Positions 6,330 through 15,048 of a stretch of DNA of 64,000 bases are shown one piece after another; within the stretch, counting starts at the first letter, position 1; the number at the start of each line of letters is the position of its first letter. The notes below the pieces were generated by a model. It saw only the letters and a list, made by a program, of their open reading frames with translations, did not search any database and was not told where the DNA came from. The DNA is from SZUA-309 sp965215995. Lineage in GTDB: Bacteria > Pseudomonadota > Gammaproteobacteria > Pseudomonadales > Azotimanducaceae. The DNA is taken from assembly GCA_965215995.1 (NCBI GenBank), contig OZ244128.1, positions 3,472,001-3,536,000 on the forward strand. The letters are read 5' to 3'. The position numbers and the translations under genes were made by a program.

Positions 6330-8729
6330 CTAAAACGTGTTGATGGCCAGCGGGCCATACGATTGACCGGTGCCGGTTACATGGTTCAGCACCACGTCCG
6401 GTGTGATCGGTGTACGGTTGAAGAGGTGACCGCCGAGCGCATCGGAGATCGCACACATCACCGCTGCCGTGGCTGAGCCCATGGCAGGCTCGCCAACGCC
6501 CCTGGCGCCGACCGGGTTGTCGGGATCGGGAATGTCCACCGCCGCCCACTCCATGCTGCTGGGCACGTCCAGATAGCTCGGCGGCTTGGTCTGGTAGTAG
6601 CCGACGTTGGCCGGCAGACCGTTGTGCGGGTCGTAGACGTGGCGTTCCAGAGAGGCCATGCCGAAACCCCAGACGGCCCCGCCGCGCAGCTGGCCGGCAA
6701 GTCCCAGCGGATGCACGACCGTGCCGCAATCGGCGACGGCGAGAAACTCGACGATCTCGTGCTTGCCGGTTTCGAGATCCACCTCGACTTCGGCAAAGCC
6801 GACGGTCAGTCCCGGTACCGTGCCACGTACCGGCAGGGTGTCTTTGGCAACACCGATCAGTCCGGTGCCGGCTATGGCGGTGACCGCGCGTTGGGTCACC
6901 TCATGAATGTCCTCCGGGTAACTCGCACCGCTGTACTCGCCGCCGAGCTCGATGGCTCGGGCCGCCACCTCTGCATAGGTTAGGGAACGGGCCGCGTTCC
7001 TGGTATCGAATACCCGCTCATCGGCCACGTCATATTGCTCTGGCTCGCCGCCGAGAGACTGGGCCGCGATGCGCTTCATCTTCGCCAGCAGATCCATGGC
7101 AGCAACGTAGTTCGCCCGCGTGTGGGTGAAAATGGTGTTGCTGCCCGCCTGGTAGCTGGACCAGGGCAGGTGCAGGGTGGAGTCGCCATGGTGGATGACG
7201 CAATTGCTCCAGCTGCACTTCAGCGCTTCCGCTGCCGCGCGAGTGGTGGCGGCATAGGAGTAGGTGCCCAGGTTGCCCACACCGCTGTGCAGATGGATCT
7301 TGCCGTCCGGTGTCAGCCGGACCAAACCGTCGAAACCCTTGGCACCGGCGGAGTGATAGCCCTGGCCGACACCGATACCGGTGACTTTCGAGCCGTTTCG
7401 CCTACCGCTTTTCTTGATTCGCTCGGACCAGTTGAACATGTCCGCGCCCTTCACGAGGGCTTCCTCCATGAACGCGCTGGTGATCGGGCTCTGGTCGGCA
7501 TTGATCGTGGTGTTCGAGTCCGGCGCGTTCAGACGGCGGATCTCCAACGGATCGATGCCGAGCTCTCTCGCGGCTTTGTCCAGCAGAGGCTCGAACACGG
7601 CAGCGATCTGGTTCTGTCCGGGACCGCGCTGGGCACCGCGAGGGGTGGTGTTGGTGAGCACGGGCACGTCTCTGAGGCGCATGGCATCGGGTTGGTAGAG
7701 GATGGATACCGCGCCGCCGGCCGATGAGGCGTCGCCGCCGGTGGCCTTGGGGCCCAGATCCTGGACGATGTAGAGATCAACCGCGGAGACCTTCCCCTGC
7801 GCGGTGAATCCCGCTTTGATCCAGCCCTGAAAGCCAACCCGGGCGGAACCCACGTAGTATTCTTCTTCCCGGGTGATACGCAGCATCACCGGTCGGCCGA
7901 TCTTCTTCGAGAAGTAGCCGGGGATGGCCAGCACCGGATAGGCGCCGATCTTCGAGCCGAAACCGCCGCCGCAGTACTCGGCCACGAACACCAGATCTGC
8001 CTGCTCGATGCCGAGCATCTTTGCCAGGAACGGCACGATGAACGATTGGGACTGGGTGGATCCATGCACGTGGCATTTGCCGTTCTGCCAGTAAGACAGC
8101 ACGGAGCGGGGTTCCATGGACATGTGCGCGTAGCCGGTGGTGACGAAAGATTCCTCCAGAATCACCTCCGCGTTGTCGAAACCGGCTTCCAGGTCACCGT
8201 AGCTCCACTCGTAGGGTGCTGGTGCGCTGGGTTCCTGGCCGGTCAAAAAACGCTCCACGTCTTCCTGGGTCCAGGAGACGGCTTTCATTTCCCGGGAGGA
8301 GAAGACGTTGCCTTCTTGACGGGCGCTCGGTCCACCTGGCCGCAGGCTATGCACTGGATCTACGGTGAACGGCAGTGGTTCCAGGTCGAGCTTGATGGCT
8401 GCGATGGCGTTCTCTGCCGTTTTTTCGTCGACGGCAGCGATGGCGAGTATGGGGTCGCCGACGAAGACGGGCTCGTTGGTCAGCAGCGCGGGCGAAGGCG
8501 CTTCGGTGGGGTAAACGTCGTCGGCGGTGAGGATGCCGACCACCCCATCCATGGCCAGGGCTTCGGCGGCGTCGATGTTTCTGACCCGGGCGTGCGGCAT
8601 AGGCGAGGTGAGCAACCGGGCATAGACCATGCCGTCGACCGTGTAGTCTTCCGCATACTTCGCCTTGCCGGTGACCTTGCCGTAGATGTCCGGGGGTGTG
8701 AAATCTTTGCCGATGTGCAGATAGCTCAT
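6330..8729 (-). CDS. Xanthine-dehydrogenase-family molybdopterin-binding catalytic subunit (PaoC-like)
   Basis: The 799-residue protein has an aldehyde oxidase/xanthine dehydrogenase a/b hammerhead domain (about 10-130) followed by the molybdopterin-binding region. GGGFGSK lies near 245-255. The C-terminal GVGEP motif holds the catalytic base Glu747, which activates the Mo-bound water in this family. The enzyme should hydroxylate an aldehyde or N-heterocycle with water as oxygen source. It is longer than PaoC (about 730 residues). There is no N-terminal signal, which fits hitchhiker export of the folded complex. Its ATG overlaps the TGA of the [2Fe-2S] gene (ATGA). The substrate cannot be assigned from motifs. 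Confidence 0.92.
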   Translation of the reverse strand: MSYLHIGKDFTPPDIYGKVTGKAKYAEDYTVDGMVYARLLTSPMPHARVRNIDAAEALAMDGVVGILTADDVYPTEAPSPALLTNEPVFVGDPILAIAAVDEKTAENAIAAIKLDLEPLPFTVDPVHSLRPGGPSARQEGNVFSSREMKAVSWTQEDVERFLTGQEPSAPAPYEWSYGDLEAGFDNAEVILEESFVTTGYAHMSMEPRSVLSYWQNGKCHVHGSTQSQSFIVPFLAKMLGIEQADLVFVAEYCGGGFGSKIGAYPVLAIPGYFSKKIGRPVMLRITREEEYYVGSARVGFQGWIKAGFTAQGKVSAVDLYIVQDLGPKATGGDASSAGGAVSILYQPDAMRLRDVPVLTNTTPRGAQRGPGQNQIAAVFEPLLDKAARELGIDPLEIRRLNAPDSNTTINADQSPITSAFMEEALVKGADMFNWSERIKKSGRRNGSKVTGIGVGQGYHSAGAKGFDGLVRLTPDGKIHLHSGVGNLGTYSYAATTRAAAEALKCSWSNCVIHHGDSTLHLPWSSYQAGSNTIFTHTRANYVAAMDLLAKMKRIAAQSLGGEPEQYDVADERVFDTRNAARSLTYAEVAARAIELGGEYSGASYPEDIHEVTQRAVTAIAGTGLIGVAKDTLPVRGTVPGLTVGFAEVEVDLETGKHEIVEFLAVADCGTVVHPLGLAGQLRGGAVWGFGMASLERHVYDPHNGLPANVGYYQTKPPSYLDVPSSMEWAAVDIPDPDNPVGARGVGEPAMGSATAAVMCAISDALGGHLFNRTPITPDVVLNHVTGTGQSYGPLAINTF

Positions 8730-9331
8730 GTGAGTTGTCCCGCCTCCCGCATGTTGCCGGCCGCCCGTTCAACCGCGTTCAAGTAGTGATCGTAAGCGCC
8801 GCAGCGGCAGAGGTTTCCGGCCAGGGCCTGGCGGGCCTCCTCCCGGGTCGGGTTCGGATTTTCCTTCAGGAGAGCGACCGCTGACATGATCTGGCCCGGG
8901 GTGCAGAAACCGCATTGGGGTGCGAGCTCGTCGATGAATGCCTGCTGCACCGGGTGCAGGGTGCCGGTTGCGTCCTGCAATCCTTCGACCGTCAGCACTG
9001 CTCTGCTGCGAACGCTGTGGGTGAGCATCGAGCAGGCGTAGTGGTTCACATCGTCCACCAGCACCGTACAGGCGCCGCACTCGCCACGATTACAGCCGAG
9101 CTTGGTGCCGGTCAGGCCAAGCTTATAGCGCAGTGTGTGAGCGAGGGTTTCTTGTGGCAGCACGTCCACTGGTCGTTTGCGACCGTTCACGTTCAGCGTC
9201 ACAAGTCGCTCCACAGCACCGGCGGGCCGATCGTTTGCGGCAGCGGAATACCAGGCGCTGCTCGAAGCGGCAGCAGCGCTCGAGGCGATGACGCCTTTGA
9301 TGAAATGGCGTCGAGATAAGTTTGATGTCAC
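8726..9331 (-). CDS. Tat-exported [2Fe-2S] subunit of molybdenum hydroxylase (PaoA-like)
   Basis: The 201-residue protein opens with a twin-arginine signal: SRRHFIKG at residues 6-13, then an Ala/Ser-rich hydrophobic stretch to about 30. All eight cluster cysteines are present: Cys80, 85, 88 and 100 for the plant-ferredoxin-type cluster, and Cys140, 143, 175 and 177 for the helical C-terminal cluster. The arrangement matches the small subunit of PaoABC, which carries the Tat signal for the whole heterotrimer. The start is GTG at 9331. It is the first gene of the operon, divergent from the MBL lipoprotein gene across 123 bases that presumably hold both promoters. Confidence 0.92.
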   Translation of the reverse strand: MTSNLSRRHFIKGVIASSAAAASSSAWYSAAANDRPAGAVERLVTLNVNGRKRPVDVLPQETLAHTLRYKLGLTGTKLGCNRGECGACTVLVDDVNHYACSMLTHSVRSRAVLTVEGLQDATGTLHPVQQAFIDELAPQCGFCTPGQIMSAVALLKENPNPTREEARQALAGNLCRCGAYDHYLNAVERAAGNMREAGQLT

Positions 9332-9454
9332 GTCTTGGTACCCCCCGGAGTCATTCTACACCAGGGGCCAGGCTGATAAAGTGGCCTCCCGTTTCGCCGC
9401 TCGCCAAAAGGACTCGATGTGCCCGGACTTTCATCATGCCATCAGCCTCAGCCC

Positions 9455-10507
9455 ATGCGGGATCGCTGGCTCCTGCTGGTTCTGGTCGCGACGACGCTCG
9501 GTCTCGCCGCCTGCTCAGCGTCGGATCAACCGGACGACGCATCCGAACCGGAAACTGAATTGGCGGCAAGCGCCGATGACGAAGGCGTGGTCAACCGGGG
9601 CGCAGATACCGAGCGCTGGTGGGATGCCCTGCCGAGACCGGAGTGGGCGGCGTTTGAGCGGCTGGATGATGGTGAGGGCTGGTTTGAGGTCTACCAGGTG
9701 CGGGCGGACGTGCTTGCCATATACGAGCCTGGTCAGTTCGAGGAGGTGGTCTCCTATCTGATCCTCGGAGAGGAACGGGCATTGCTGTTTGATACCGGGC
9801 TCGGCATTGGTGACATTCATGGCGTTGCCACGACGCTCACCGACAAGCCCGTAGTGGTGCTCAATTCGCACAGTCACTACGACCATATTGGCGGTAACTA
9901 TCAGTTCGAGTTCATCTACGGGCCGAATCACCCCTACACCCGGGAGCGGATGAAGGGGCTTGATCACGATGCGATCAAAGAAGCCGTTTCACCGGGGTGG
10001 ATCTGGAAACCACTACCGGCGGGGTTTGATCCGGGTGAGTTTGCCAATCCCGGCTACGAGATTGACGAGTTCGTTGCCGAAGGCAGCCAGATCGATCTGG
10101 GCGGGCGGATTCTCGAAGTGCTGATGACGCCGGGCCATGCGCCGGACTCCCTCTGCCTTCTGGACCGGGAGCGGCGACTGCTGTTCACCGGCGATACGTT
10201 CTACCCGGCACCGTTGTACACCCACATTCCCGGCTCGAACTTCGACGACTATCGATCGTCAGCGCATCGGCTGGCGGCGATGGCCCCATTGGTGAGTCAC
10301 CTGCTGCCCGGGCACAACCAGGGTTTGCTGGGCAGCGAGTATCTGATTCGGATGGCGGAAGCCTTCGATCAGGTGGCCGAAGGCGGAGAGGATTTCGTGG
10401 TGACCGATGGTAATCGACAGTATCGATTCGAAAACTTTTCCATCATCGTGGCTGATGAAGGGGTGCCCGGGACCGGGGCTTCCGACCAGGCCTCGTCGGG
10501 CGGGTAG
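9455..10507 (+). CDS. Metallo-beta-lactamase-fold lipoprotein
   Basis: The 350-residue protein has a lipoprotein signal with lipobox LAAC (Cys20), so it should be membrane-anchored in the periplasm. The MBL zinc motif HSHYDH (His139, His141, Asp143, His144) is followed by GHAPDS, a TGDTF segment and a PGHN segment that supply the other ligands. A family-specific WWDALPRPEW-like region precedes the domain. The ATG at 9455 is chosen because it places the charged n-region and hydrophobic core correctly; an upstream in-frame start at 9419 would spoil the signal. The 3' end overlaps the convergent DUF6356 gene by 65 bases. Substrate unknown. Confidence 0.85.
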   Translation: MRDRWLLLVLVATTLGLAACSASDQPDDASEPETELAASADDEGVVNRGADTERWWDALPRPEWAAFERLDDGEGWFEVYQVRADVLAIYEPGQFEEVVSYLILGEERALLFDTGLGIGDIHGVATTLTDKPVVVLNSHSHYDHIGGNYQFEFIYGPNHPYTRERMKGLDHDAIKEAVSPGWIWKPLPAGFDPGEFANPGYEIDEFVAEGSQIDLGGRILEVLMTPGHAPDSLCLLDRERRLLFTGDTFYPAPLYTHIPGSNFDDYRSSAHRLAAMAPLVSHLLPGHNQGLLGSEYLIRMAEAFDQVAEGGEDFVVTDGNRQYRFENFSIIVADEGVPGTGASDQASSGG

Positions 10508-10715
10508 GCTGGCTCGTGCGCTTGGTCATCAGGTTCTGGATGTCGTCCACTGCATTGCTGGCCGTGCGAACGAACAACCCGGGCAGCAGCGCATGCACCA
10601 GGCACGCCAGCCCGCCACCGAGCATTCTCAGGCCGATATACAGCGCGTGCCCGGCATGCTCACCGTAGGTCTCACCGATATCCCGCGGGTGCGCCATGAG
10701 CAGTTTGTTCAACAT
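10443..10715 (-). CDS. DUF6356 family small membrane protein
   Basis: The 90-residue protein starts at an ATG with a GAGGAAA Shine-Dalgarno. The N-terminal part (AHPRDIGETYGEHAGHAL) and the following hydrophobic helix (about 25-50) with LVHALLPGLF match what I recall of DUF6356 proteins, which have a conserved TYxEH core. The C-terminal 25 residues are Pro/Arg-rich and lie over the end of the convergent MBL lipoprotein gene. Function of the family is unknown. Confidence 0.7.
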   Translation of the reverse strand: MLNKLLMAHPRDIGETYGEHAGHALYIGLRMLGGGLACLVHALLPGLFVRTASNAVDDIQNLMTKRTSQPTRPTRPGRKPRSRAPLHQPR

Positions 10716-10820
10716 CTGATTTCCTCGTTCGTTGTCTGATTCGAGCCATATGATCTGAACGAAATCCTATCCCAGTGGTTTCGGCAGATTGTCTCGAAAT
10801 AACTCAGAAATCAGTTTTGT

Positions 10821-10839
10821 ATTGGGAGATATTCCCAAT
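10821..10839. repeat. 7-bp-arm inverted repeat directly after the LLM gene stop
   Basis: ATTGGGA and TCCCAAT form perfect arms around a 5-base spacer, starting one base after the minus-strand stop codon of the LLM oxidoreductase. Position suggests a transcription terminator or 3' stabilising hairpin for that gene. There is no T-run behind it on the minus strand, so intrinsic termination would be weak. Confidence 0.4.
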
Positions 10840-11745
10840 CTAATCCCATAGGTCGAAAAATTCCTGCAGCGCCTGCATCTGCCCGCCTTTCACCGCGGAC
10901 GGCACGATGATGGGAGTGGTGATGCCGGCGTCGAACCAGGCTTCGATCCCTTCGCGGACCTGACTCTTGGGCCCGAACAGCGTGGTGTCCGCCAGCCACC
11001 GGTCAGACAAGGCGTTCGACACCGCTTCCATGTCACCGGCCGCCAGGGCCACCTCCACGTCGTTCATCTCCTGCTCGTAGCCGGCTTCCTTCCAGTAGTT
11101 CCGGTAGTTGGGCAGGGCGGCGTAGCCGGTCAGGGTGCGTCGGTTCACCGCCATGGCGGCATCCACGTCGTCGGAGACGGTGGTGGGAATCATGTTGCCG
11201 ATGAAGAACTCACCGCCCGTTCGGGTGCGCTCGGAAAGCTGGGACAGCGAGTGGCCCATGTGGGAACGGGCCCCGTTGGCGAATACCATGCCCTGGCCAA
11301 TCTCTTCGGCCAGCCGGATCATCCGGTCGCGCAGGGTGGCTAGCACGATGGGCGGCATTTCACCCGCTCTTGGCACAGCGTGCAGATCTTCCACAAACTT
11401 GCGCATGTCGGCCAGTGGCTTGCCTTGGGTCACGCCCATCCGCTTCATGGCCGGTTCGTGGCTCACACCCACGCCGAAGCGGAAGCGCCCACCGGATATC
11501 TCATGAATGAAACCGGCGCTCTGCGCGAAGTCGTTGACGTTGCGGGTGTAGATGGGGGTGATGGCGGTCCCGATCTCGACCCGATCGGTGACCAGAGCGA
11601 TGGCTTCGCACAGGGCCAGATTGTCGGACAGGCTCGGCCCATAGATGCCGGGAAAGCCCCGCTTGTCCACCTCTCTGGCGATGTCCAGAATGGCCAGGCG
11701 ACGGCCGGGTACGGCGGCTAAGCTGATGGCGGGTAGCTGAGTCAT
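10840..11745 (-). CDS. LLM-class (luciferase-like, F420-type) oxidoreductase
   Basis: The 301-residue protein has the TIM-barrel pattern of the bacterial luciferase/F420-dependent superfamily. It has DIAREVDKRGF near the N-terminus, a TDRVEIGTAITPIYTRN strand-turn (about 53-69), GGRFRFGVGVSH (about 85-96) and a C-terminal GPKSQVREGIEAW segment typical of this class. The cofactor, F420H2 or FMNH2, cannot be decided from motifs, and the substrate is unknown. It stands alone on the minus strand, divergent from the PQQ-dehydrogenase/cytochrome fusion. Confidence 0.8.
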   Translation of the reverse strand: MTQLPAISLAAVPGRRLAILDIAREVDKRGFPGIYGPSLSDNLALCEAIALVTDRVEIGTAITPIYTRNVNDFAQSAGFIHEISGGRFRFGVGVSHEPAMKRMGVTQGKPLADMRKFVEDLHAVPRAGEMPPIVLATLRDRMIRLAEEIGQGMVFANGARSHMGHSLSQLSERTRTGGEFFIGNMIPTTVSDDVDAAMAVNRRTLTGYAALPNYRNYWKEAGYEQEMNDVEVALAAGDMEAVSNALSDRWLADTTLFGPKSQVREGIEAWFDAGITTPIIVPSAVKGGQMQALQEFFDLWD

Positions 11746-11778
11746 GAGTGGTTTCTCCCCTGGGAAACTGAGGTAAAG

Positions 11779-11795
11779 GACGCGCTGGGCGCGTC
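11779..11795. repeat. GC-rich 7-bp-arm inverted repeat in divergent promoter region
   Basis: GACGCGC and GCGCGTC flank a 3-base loop, 34 bases upstream of the LLM gene start, in the 178-base region shared with the PQQ-dehydrogenase gene. A second small palindrome (GTTCGCCGAAC) lies near 11819-11829. They may be operators or leader hairpins. Nothing else is recognisable in this intergenic stretch. Confidence 0.35.
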
Positions 11796-11923
11796 AAAAG
11801 TGCGTTAAAGAGAACAGGTTCGCCGAACTGAGGATCGATCGCAATCAGCATGACCGAGAGCTCTATCAGCCAACCTGGTCGTCCAGCCAATCAGGCCTGG
11901 GTCCAGCACTTCGGAGATGACTG

Positions 11924-14188
11924 ATGCGGTGTAAGCGAGATCCGGCCATCCGAACGTTTCGCCCGCTGCTGTTTCTGGTCGCAGCATGCCTTGCCGGTTG
12001 TGGAGGAGGCGGATCATCCGATCGAGGGGCAGCCAATACCGGACCCGGCACGGGCGGCTCAGCCGGCACCGATCCCTTCGGACTCAACACGCGGGCACCG
12101 CTTGCGGCGCTTTCCATACCGCTCACCGGCGGCGCCATCGGCAGCTACGATCTGGATGCCTCTTTTCCAGGACTGAGCTTTCCAGCGGCCATTTATCTTG
12201 GTGCCGTGCCAGGTGAAAACCGTCTGGTCGTCGCCCAGCAGTCGGGCTTCGTTCGGGCCTTCACGGACGATGCTGGGGTGACGGGCAGCACGCTGGTGCT
12301 GGACGTCTCCAGTCGGATCTCTTTCGGCGGCGAGAAGGGGCTGCTCGGCATGGCGTTCGATCCGGACTTCGTGACCAATCGCTACCTGTACGTGCACCAG
12401 TCCATGGCCGGCAGCAGCGGGCCGGGCGTGGAGCACGTTTCGCGTATCTCCCGATTCACCTGGGATGCGGGCACGGACTCGGTCTCCCTGGGCAGCGAGA
12501 AGGTGATCATCGAGATCGATCAGCCGTACTCGAACCATAATGCCGGTGCGCTGGCCTTCGGTCCGGATGGCTACCTTTACATCGCTCTGGGTGATGGCGG
12601 CAGCGGTGGCGATCCGCAGAACTTTGCCCAAACCACGAGCAACCTGCTCGGCAGCATGCTGCGCATTGACGTGCATCCTGCCGATCCTCTCGATGCCTAT
12701 GACGTGCCTGCCGACAACCCGTTCGTTGGCCAGGCAGGATTCCTTGCCGAAATCTATGCCTATGGTCTCCGCAATCCCTTCCGCTTCTCATTCGACCGGG
12801 CCACCGGCCGACTCTGGGTAGGTGATGTAGGCCAGGGTGCCCGGGAAGAAGTGGCGATCGTCGACGCCGGAGAAAACCATGGCTGGCGCGTCTACGAGGG
12901 CAACCTGCTCTACGATGATTCGGCGAACACTCTGCCGGTCTCGGCTTTTACCTTTCCTGTGCTCGATTACGGTCGCAGTGAAGGTCAGGCGGTGATCGGC
13001 GGGTACGTGTATCGCGGCACCCGGGTGCCTTCCCTGCAGGGGCGTTATCTCTATGGCGATAATGGCACGGGCAACATCTGGGCCCTGGATTGGGATGCAG
13101 GCAGTGGCTCGGTTACTGCCAATGAGCTGATTGCCAATACCGGCGGAGTGACCTCGTTTGGCGAAGACACCAGCGCCGATGTGCACGTGGTCACCGGTGG
13201 CGGGACCATCTATCAGTTCCGGGAGCTGACCAGCGGCGCACCTTCAGATCCGCCAGCGCGCCTGTCGGAAACAGGCCTGTTCACGGACCTGGCAACGCTG
13301 GCACCGGCCAGTGGCCTGATCGAGTACGAGCTGAATCAGCCGTTCTGGTCGGATGGCACCGTGAAGCGGCGCTGGATCGGCGTGCCGGACGGCGAACGGA
13401 TCGCGTTCGATGCGACAGGTGCCTGGTCGTTCCCGGCAGGCACGGTCATCGTCAAGCACTTCGAGATCGCGCTTACCGAGGGTGATCCGAACAGCCAGCG
13501 ACGGTTGGAAACGCGGTTGCTGGTGAACCGGGAAGACGGCTGGCACGGCTTTACCTACCGTTGGAACGGGGCAGAGACGGAAGCTGATCTGCTCACCGGG
13601 CAGGAGACGGAGACAATCACCGTGACCCTGGCGGCAGGTGGCAGCGAAGATCAGCTCTACGAATACCCTTCCCGTACGGATTGCCTCGGCTGCCACACCG
13701 ATGCGGCGGGATTCGTGCTCGGGCCTCGCACCCGGCAGCTCAATCGGGACTTTCCTTACTCAGCAGCCACAGATAATCAGCTACGGAGCTGGAACAACAT
13801 CGATCTGTTCAGCACGGACATCGGCACCGCTGATGCTTACCAGGCATTTCCGGCGCTGGACGATGGTTCGGTGGCTGTGGCGGAGCGGGCCCGAGCTTAT
13901 CTGGATGTGAACTGCGCGCAGTGCCATCAACCCGGCGGTCCGGCGCCGACAGACATCGATCTCCGCTTCGATACCGATCCAGCAGCCATGAACGTGCTGG
14001 ATGTGCTGCCAAGCGCCGGGGATCTTGGCGTAACCGACGCACGGATCGTGGCACCGGGCGATCGTTCCAGAAGCGTCCTCTGGTTACGCATGGCTGCGTT
14101 GGATGGCAACCGGATGCCGACGCTGGGTAGCCACAAGGTCGACGACATCGCCCTCGCCGTCATCGGCGACTGGATCGATGGGTTGTAA
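11924..14188 (+). CDS. Lipoprotein PQQ-type sugar dehydrogenase propeller fused to di-haem cytochrome c
   Basis: The 754-residue protein has a lipobox LAGC (Cys26), then a glucose/sorbosone-dehydrogenase-like beta-propeller (about 50-430; HNAGALAFGPDGYLYIALGDGG and GLRNPFRFSFD are typical blocks). A linker domain follows, then two haem-c sites: CLGCH at 587-591 and CAQCH at 664-668. The overall architecture recalls the HNE_0200/SO2930-type periplasmic proteins. The propeller would oxidise an aldose or alcohol and pass electrons to its own haems and then to the respiratory chain. Whether PQQ is bound is not proven, and no pqq genes lie in the window. The start has a GGAG 8 bases upstream. Confidence 0.85.
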   Translation: MRCKRDPAIRTFRPLLFLVAACLAGCGGGGSSDRGAANTGPGTGGSAGTDPFGLNTRAPLAALSIPLTGGAIGSYDLDASFPGLSFPAAIYLGAVPGENRLVVAQQSGFVRAFTDDAGVTGSTLVLDVSSRISFGGEKGLLGMAFDPDFVTNRYLYVHQSMAGSSGPGVEHVSRISRFTWDAGTDSVSLGSEKVIIEIDQPYSNHNAGALAFGPDGYLYIALGDGGSGGDPQNFAQTTSNLLGSMLRIDVHPADPLDAYDVPADNPFVGQAGFLAEIYAYGLRNPFRFSFDRATGRLWVGDVGQGAREEVAIVDAGENHGWRVYEGNLLYDDSANTLPVSAFTFPVLDYGRSEGQAVIGGYVYRGTRVPSLQGRYLYGDNGTGNIWALDWDAGSGSVTANELIANTGGVTSFGEDTSADVHVVTGGGTIYQFRELTSGAPSDPPARLSETGLFTDLATLAPASGLIEYELNQPFWSDGTVKRRWIGVPDGERIAFDATGAWSFPAGTVIVKHFEIALTEGDPNSQRRLETRLLVNREDGWHGFTYRWNGAETEADLLTGQETETITVTLAAGGSEDQLYEYPSRTDCLGCHTDAAGFVLGPRTRQLNRDFPYSAATDNQLRSWNNIDLFSTDIGTADAYQAFPALDDGSVAVAERARAYLDVNCAQCHQPGGPAPTDIDLRFDTDPAAMNVLDVLPSAGDLGVTDARIVAPGDRSRSVLWLRMAALDGNRMPTLGSHKVDDIALAVIGDWIDGL

Positions 14189-14230
14189 AAGATCGGCTGT
14201 AGTCGCTCGGGCTACGAGGGTCTCTCAGGC

Positions 14231-15010
14231 TTAGAACCAGCGACCGTTGTCGTTCCGGCTGCTTCGAGCTGCACGCCTACCCAGCACCTTGCGGTAGGCT
14301 TCCAGGTAGTCGGTGCGCGCAAACAGGCCAATCAGAACGACCCCGGCCACGAAGCCGCCGATGTGTGCCCAGAAAGCCACACCACCTTTGGCGGAACCGA
14401 GCGCTGGCAGCCCGCCGAGTAGCTGCAGCAGAAACCAGTAGCCGAGCATGAACACGGCCGGCACGCTGATGGTGGTGATGAAGAAACCCAGGAATATCAG
14501 CGTCCTTACCCTGGCTCGCGGAAACAGGAGCGCGTAGGCACCCATGACGCCGCCGATGGCACCGGATGCGCCGACCATGGGCAGGGTGCTGGAGAGGTCG
14601 GTCAGCACCTGCGCAGCGGCTGCGCCCAGCCCACAAAGCAGGTAAAAAACAACGAAGCGCACGGGACCCATGACGTCCTCGACGTTGTCGCCGAACACCC
14701 AGAGAAACCACATGTTGCCGATGATGTGGAACCAGCCGCCATGCATGAACATGGAGGTAACGATGGATGTGGCGCTACCGTCCCCACTCAGCACGCAGAC
14801 CAGGGTGTCCGAGACCTGCTGGCGGGTCCCCGGCGTGATGGTGCCGAGCAGATCGCCAGGGATGAGACCGTAAAGACAGAGTGATTCGGCTAACGGGTCA
14901 GCCGCACCCAGCCCCTGAACGAATGTCCAGACCAGGGCGTTGATCAGGATCAGCGCGATGGTGGCGATTGGCGGCCGGCGGGTGGGGTTGTCGTCTGACA
15001 GCGGGAACAT
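14231..15010 (-). CDS. Rhomboid-family intramembrane serine protease
   Basis: The 259-residue protein has about six to seven membrane segments. The catalytic dyad is visible as Ser149 in GASGAIGG and His216 in AHIGGF. The oxyanion-side HGGWFHIIGNMWFLW motif lies at about 90-104. Rhomboids cleave transmembrane helices within the bilayer; the substrate is unknown here. It lies 42 bases from the convergent dehydrogenase/cytochrome gene and 38 bases downstream of the cupin gene, and may be the last gene of the argC-hisC-cupin transcript. Confidence 0.9.
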   Translation of the reverse strand: MFPLSDDNPTRRPPIATIALILINALVWTFVQGLGAADPLAESLCLYGLIPGDLLGTITPGTRQQVSDTLVCVLSGDGSATSIVTSMFMHGGWFHIIGNMWFLWVFGDNVEDVMGPVRFVVFYLLCGLGAAAAQVLTDLSSTLPMVGASGAIGGVMGAYALLFPRARVRTLIFLGFFITTISVPAVFMLGYWFLLQLLGGLPALGSAKGGVAFWAHIGGFVAGVVLIGLFARTDYLEAYRKVLGRRAARSSRNDNGRWF

Positions 15011-15048
15011 GGTGCCAGCGCTATCCCGCAGTGCGTTCGCAGATCAAC

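Noticed and set aside
14189..14230. Terminator between the cytochrome fusion and rhomboid genes
   Set aside because: GTAG/CTAC is the only stem I can find; it is four base pairs long and no T-run follows.
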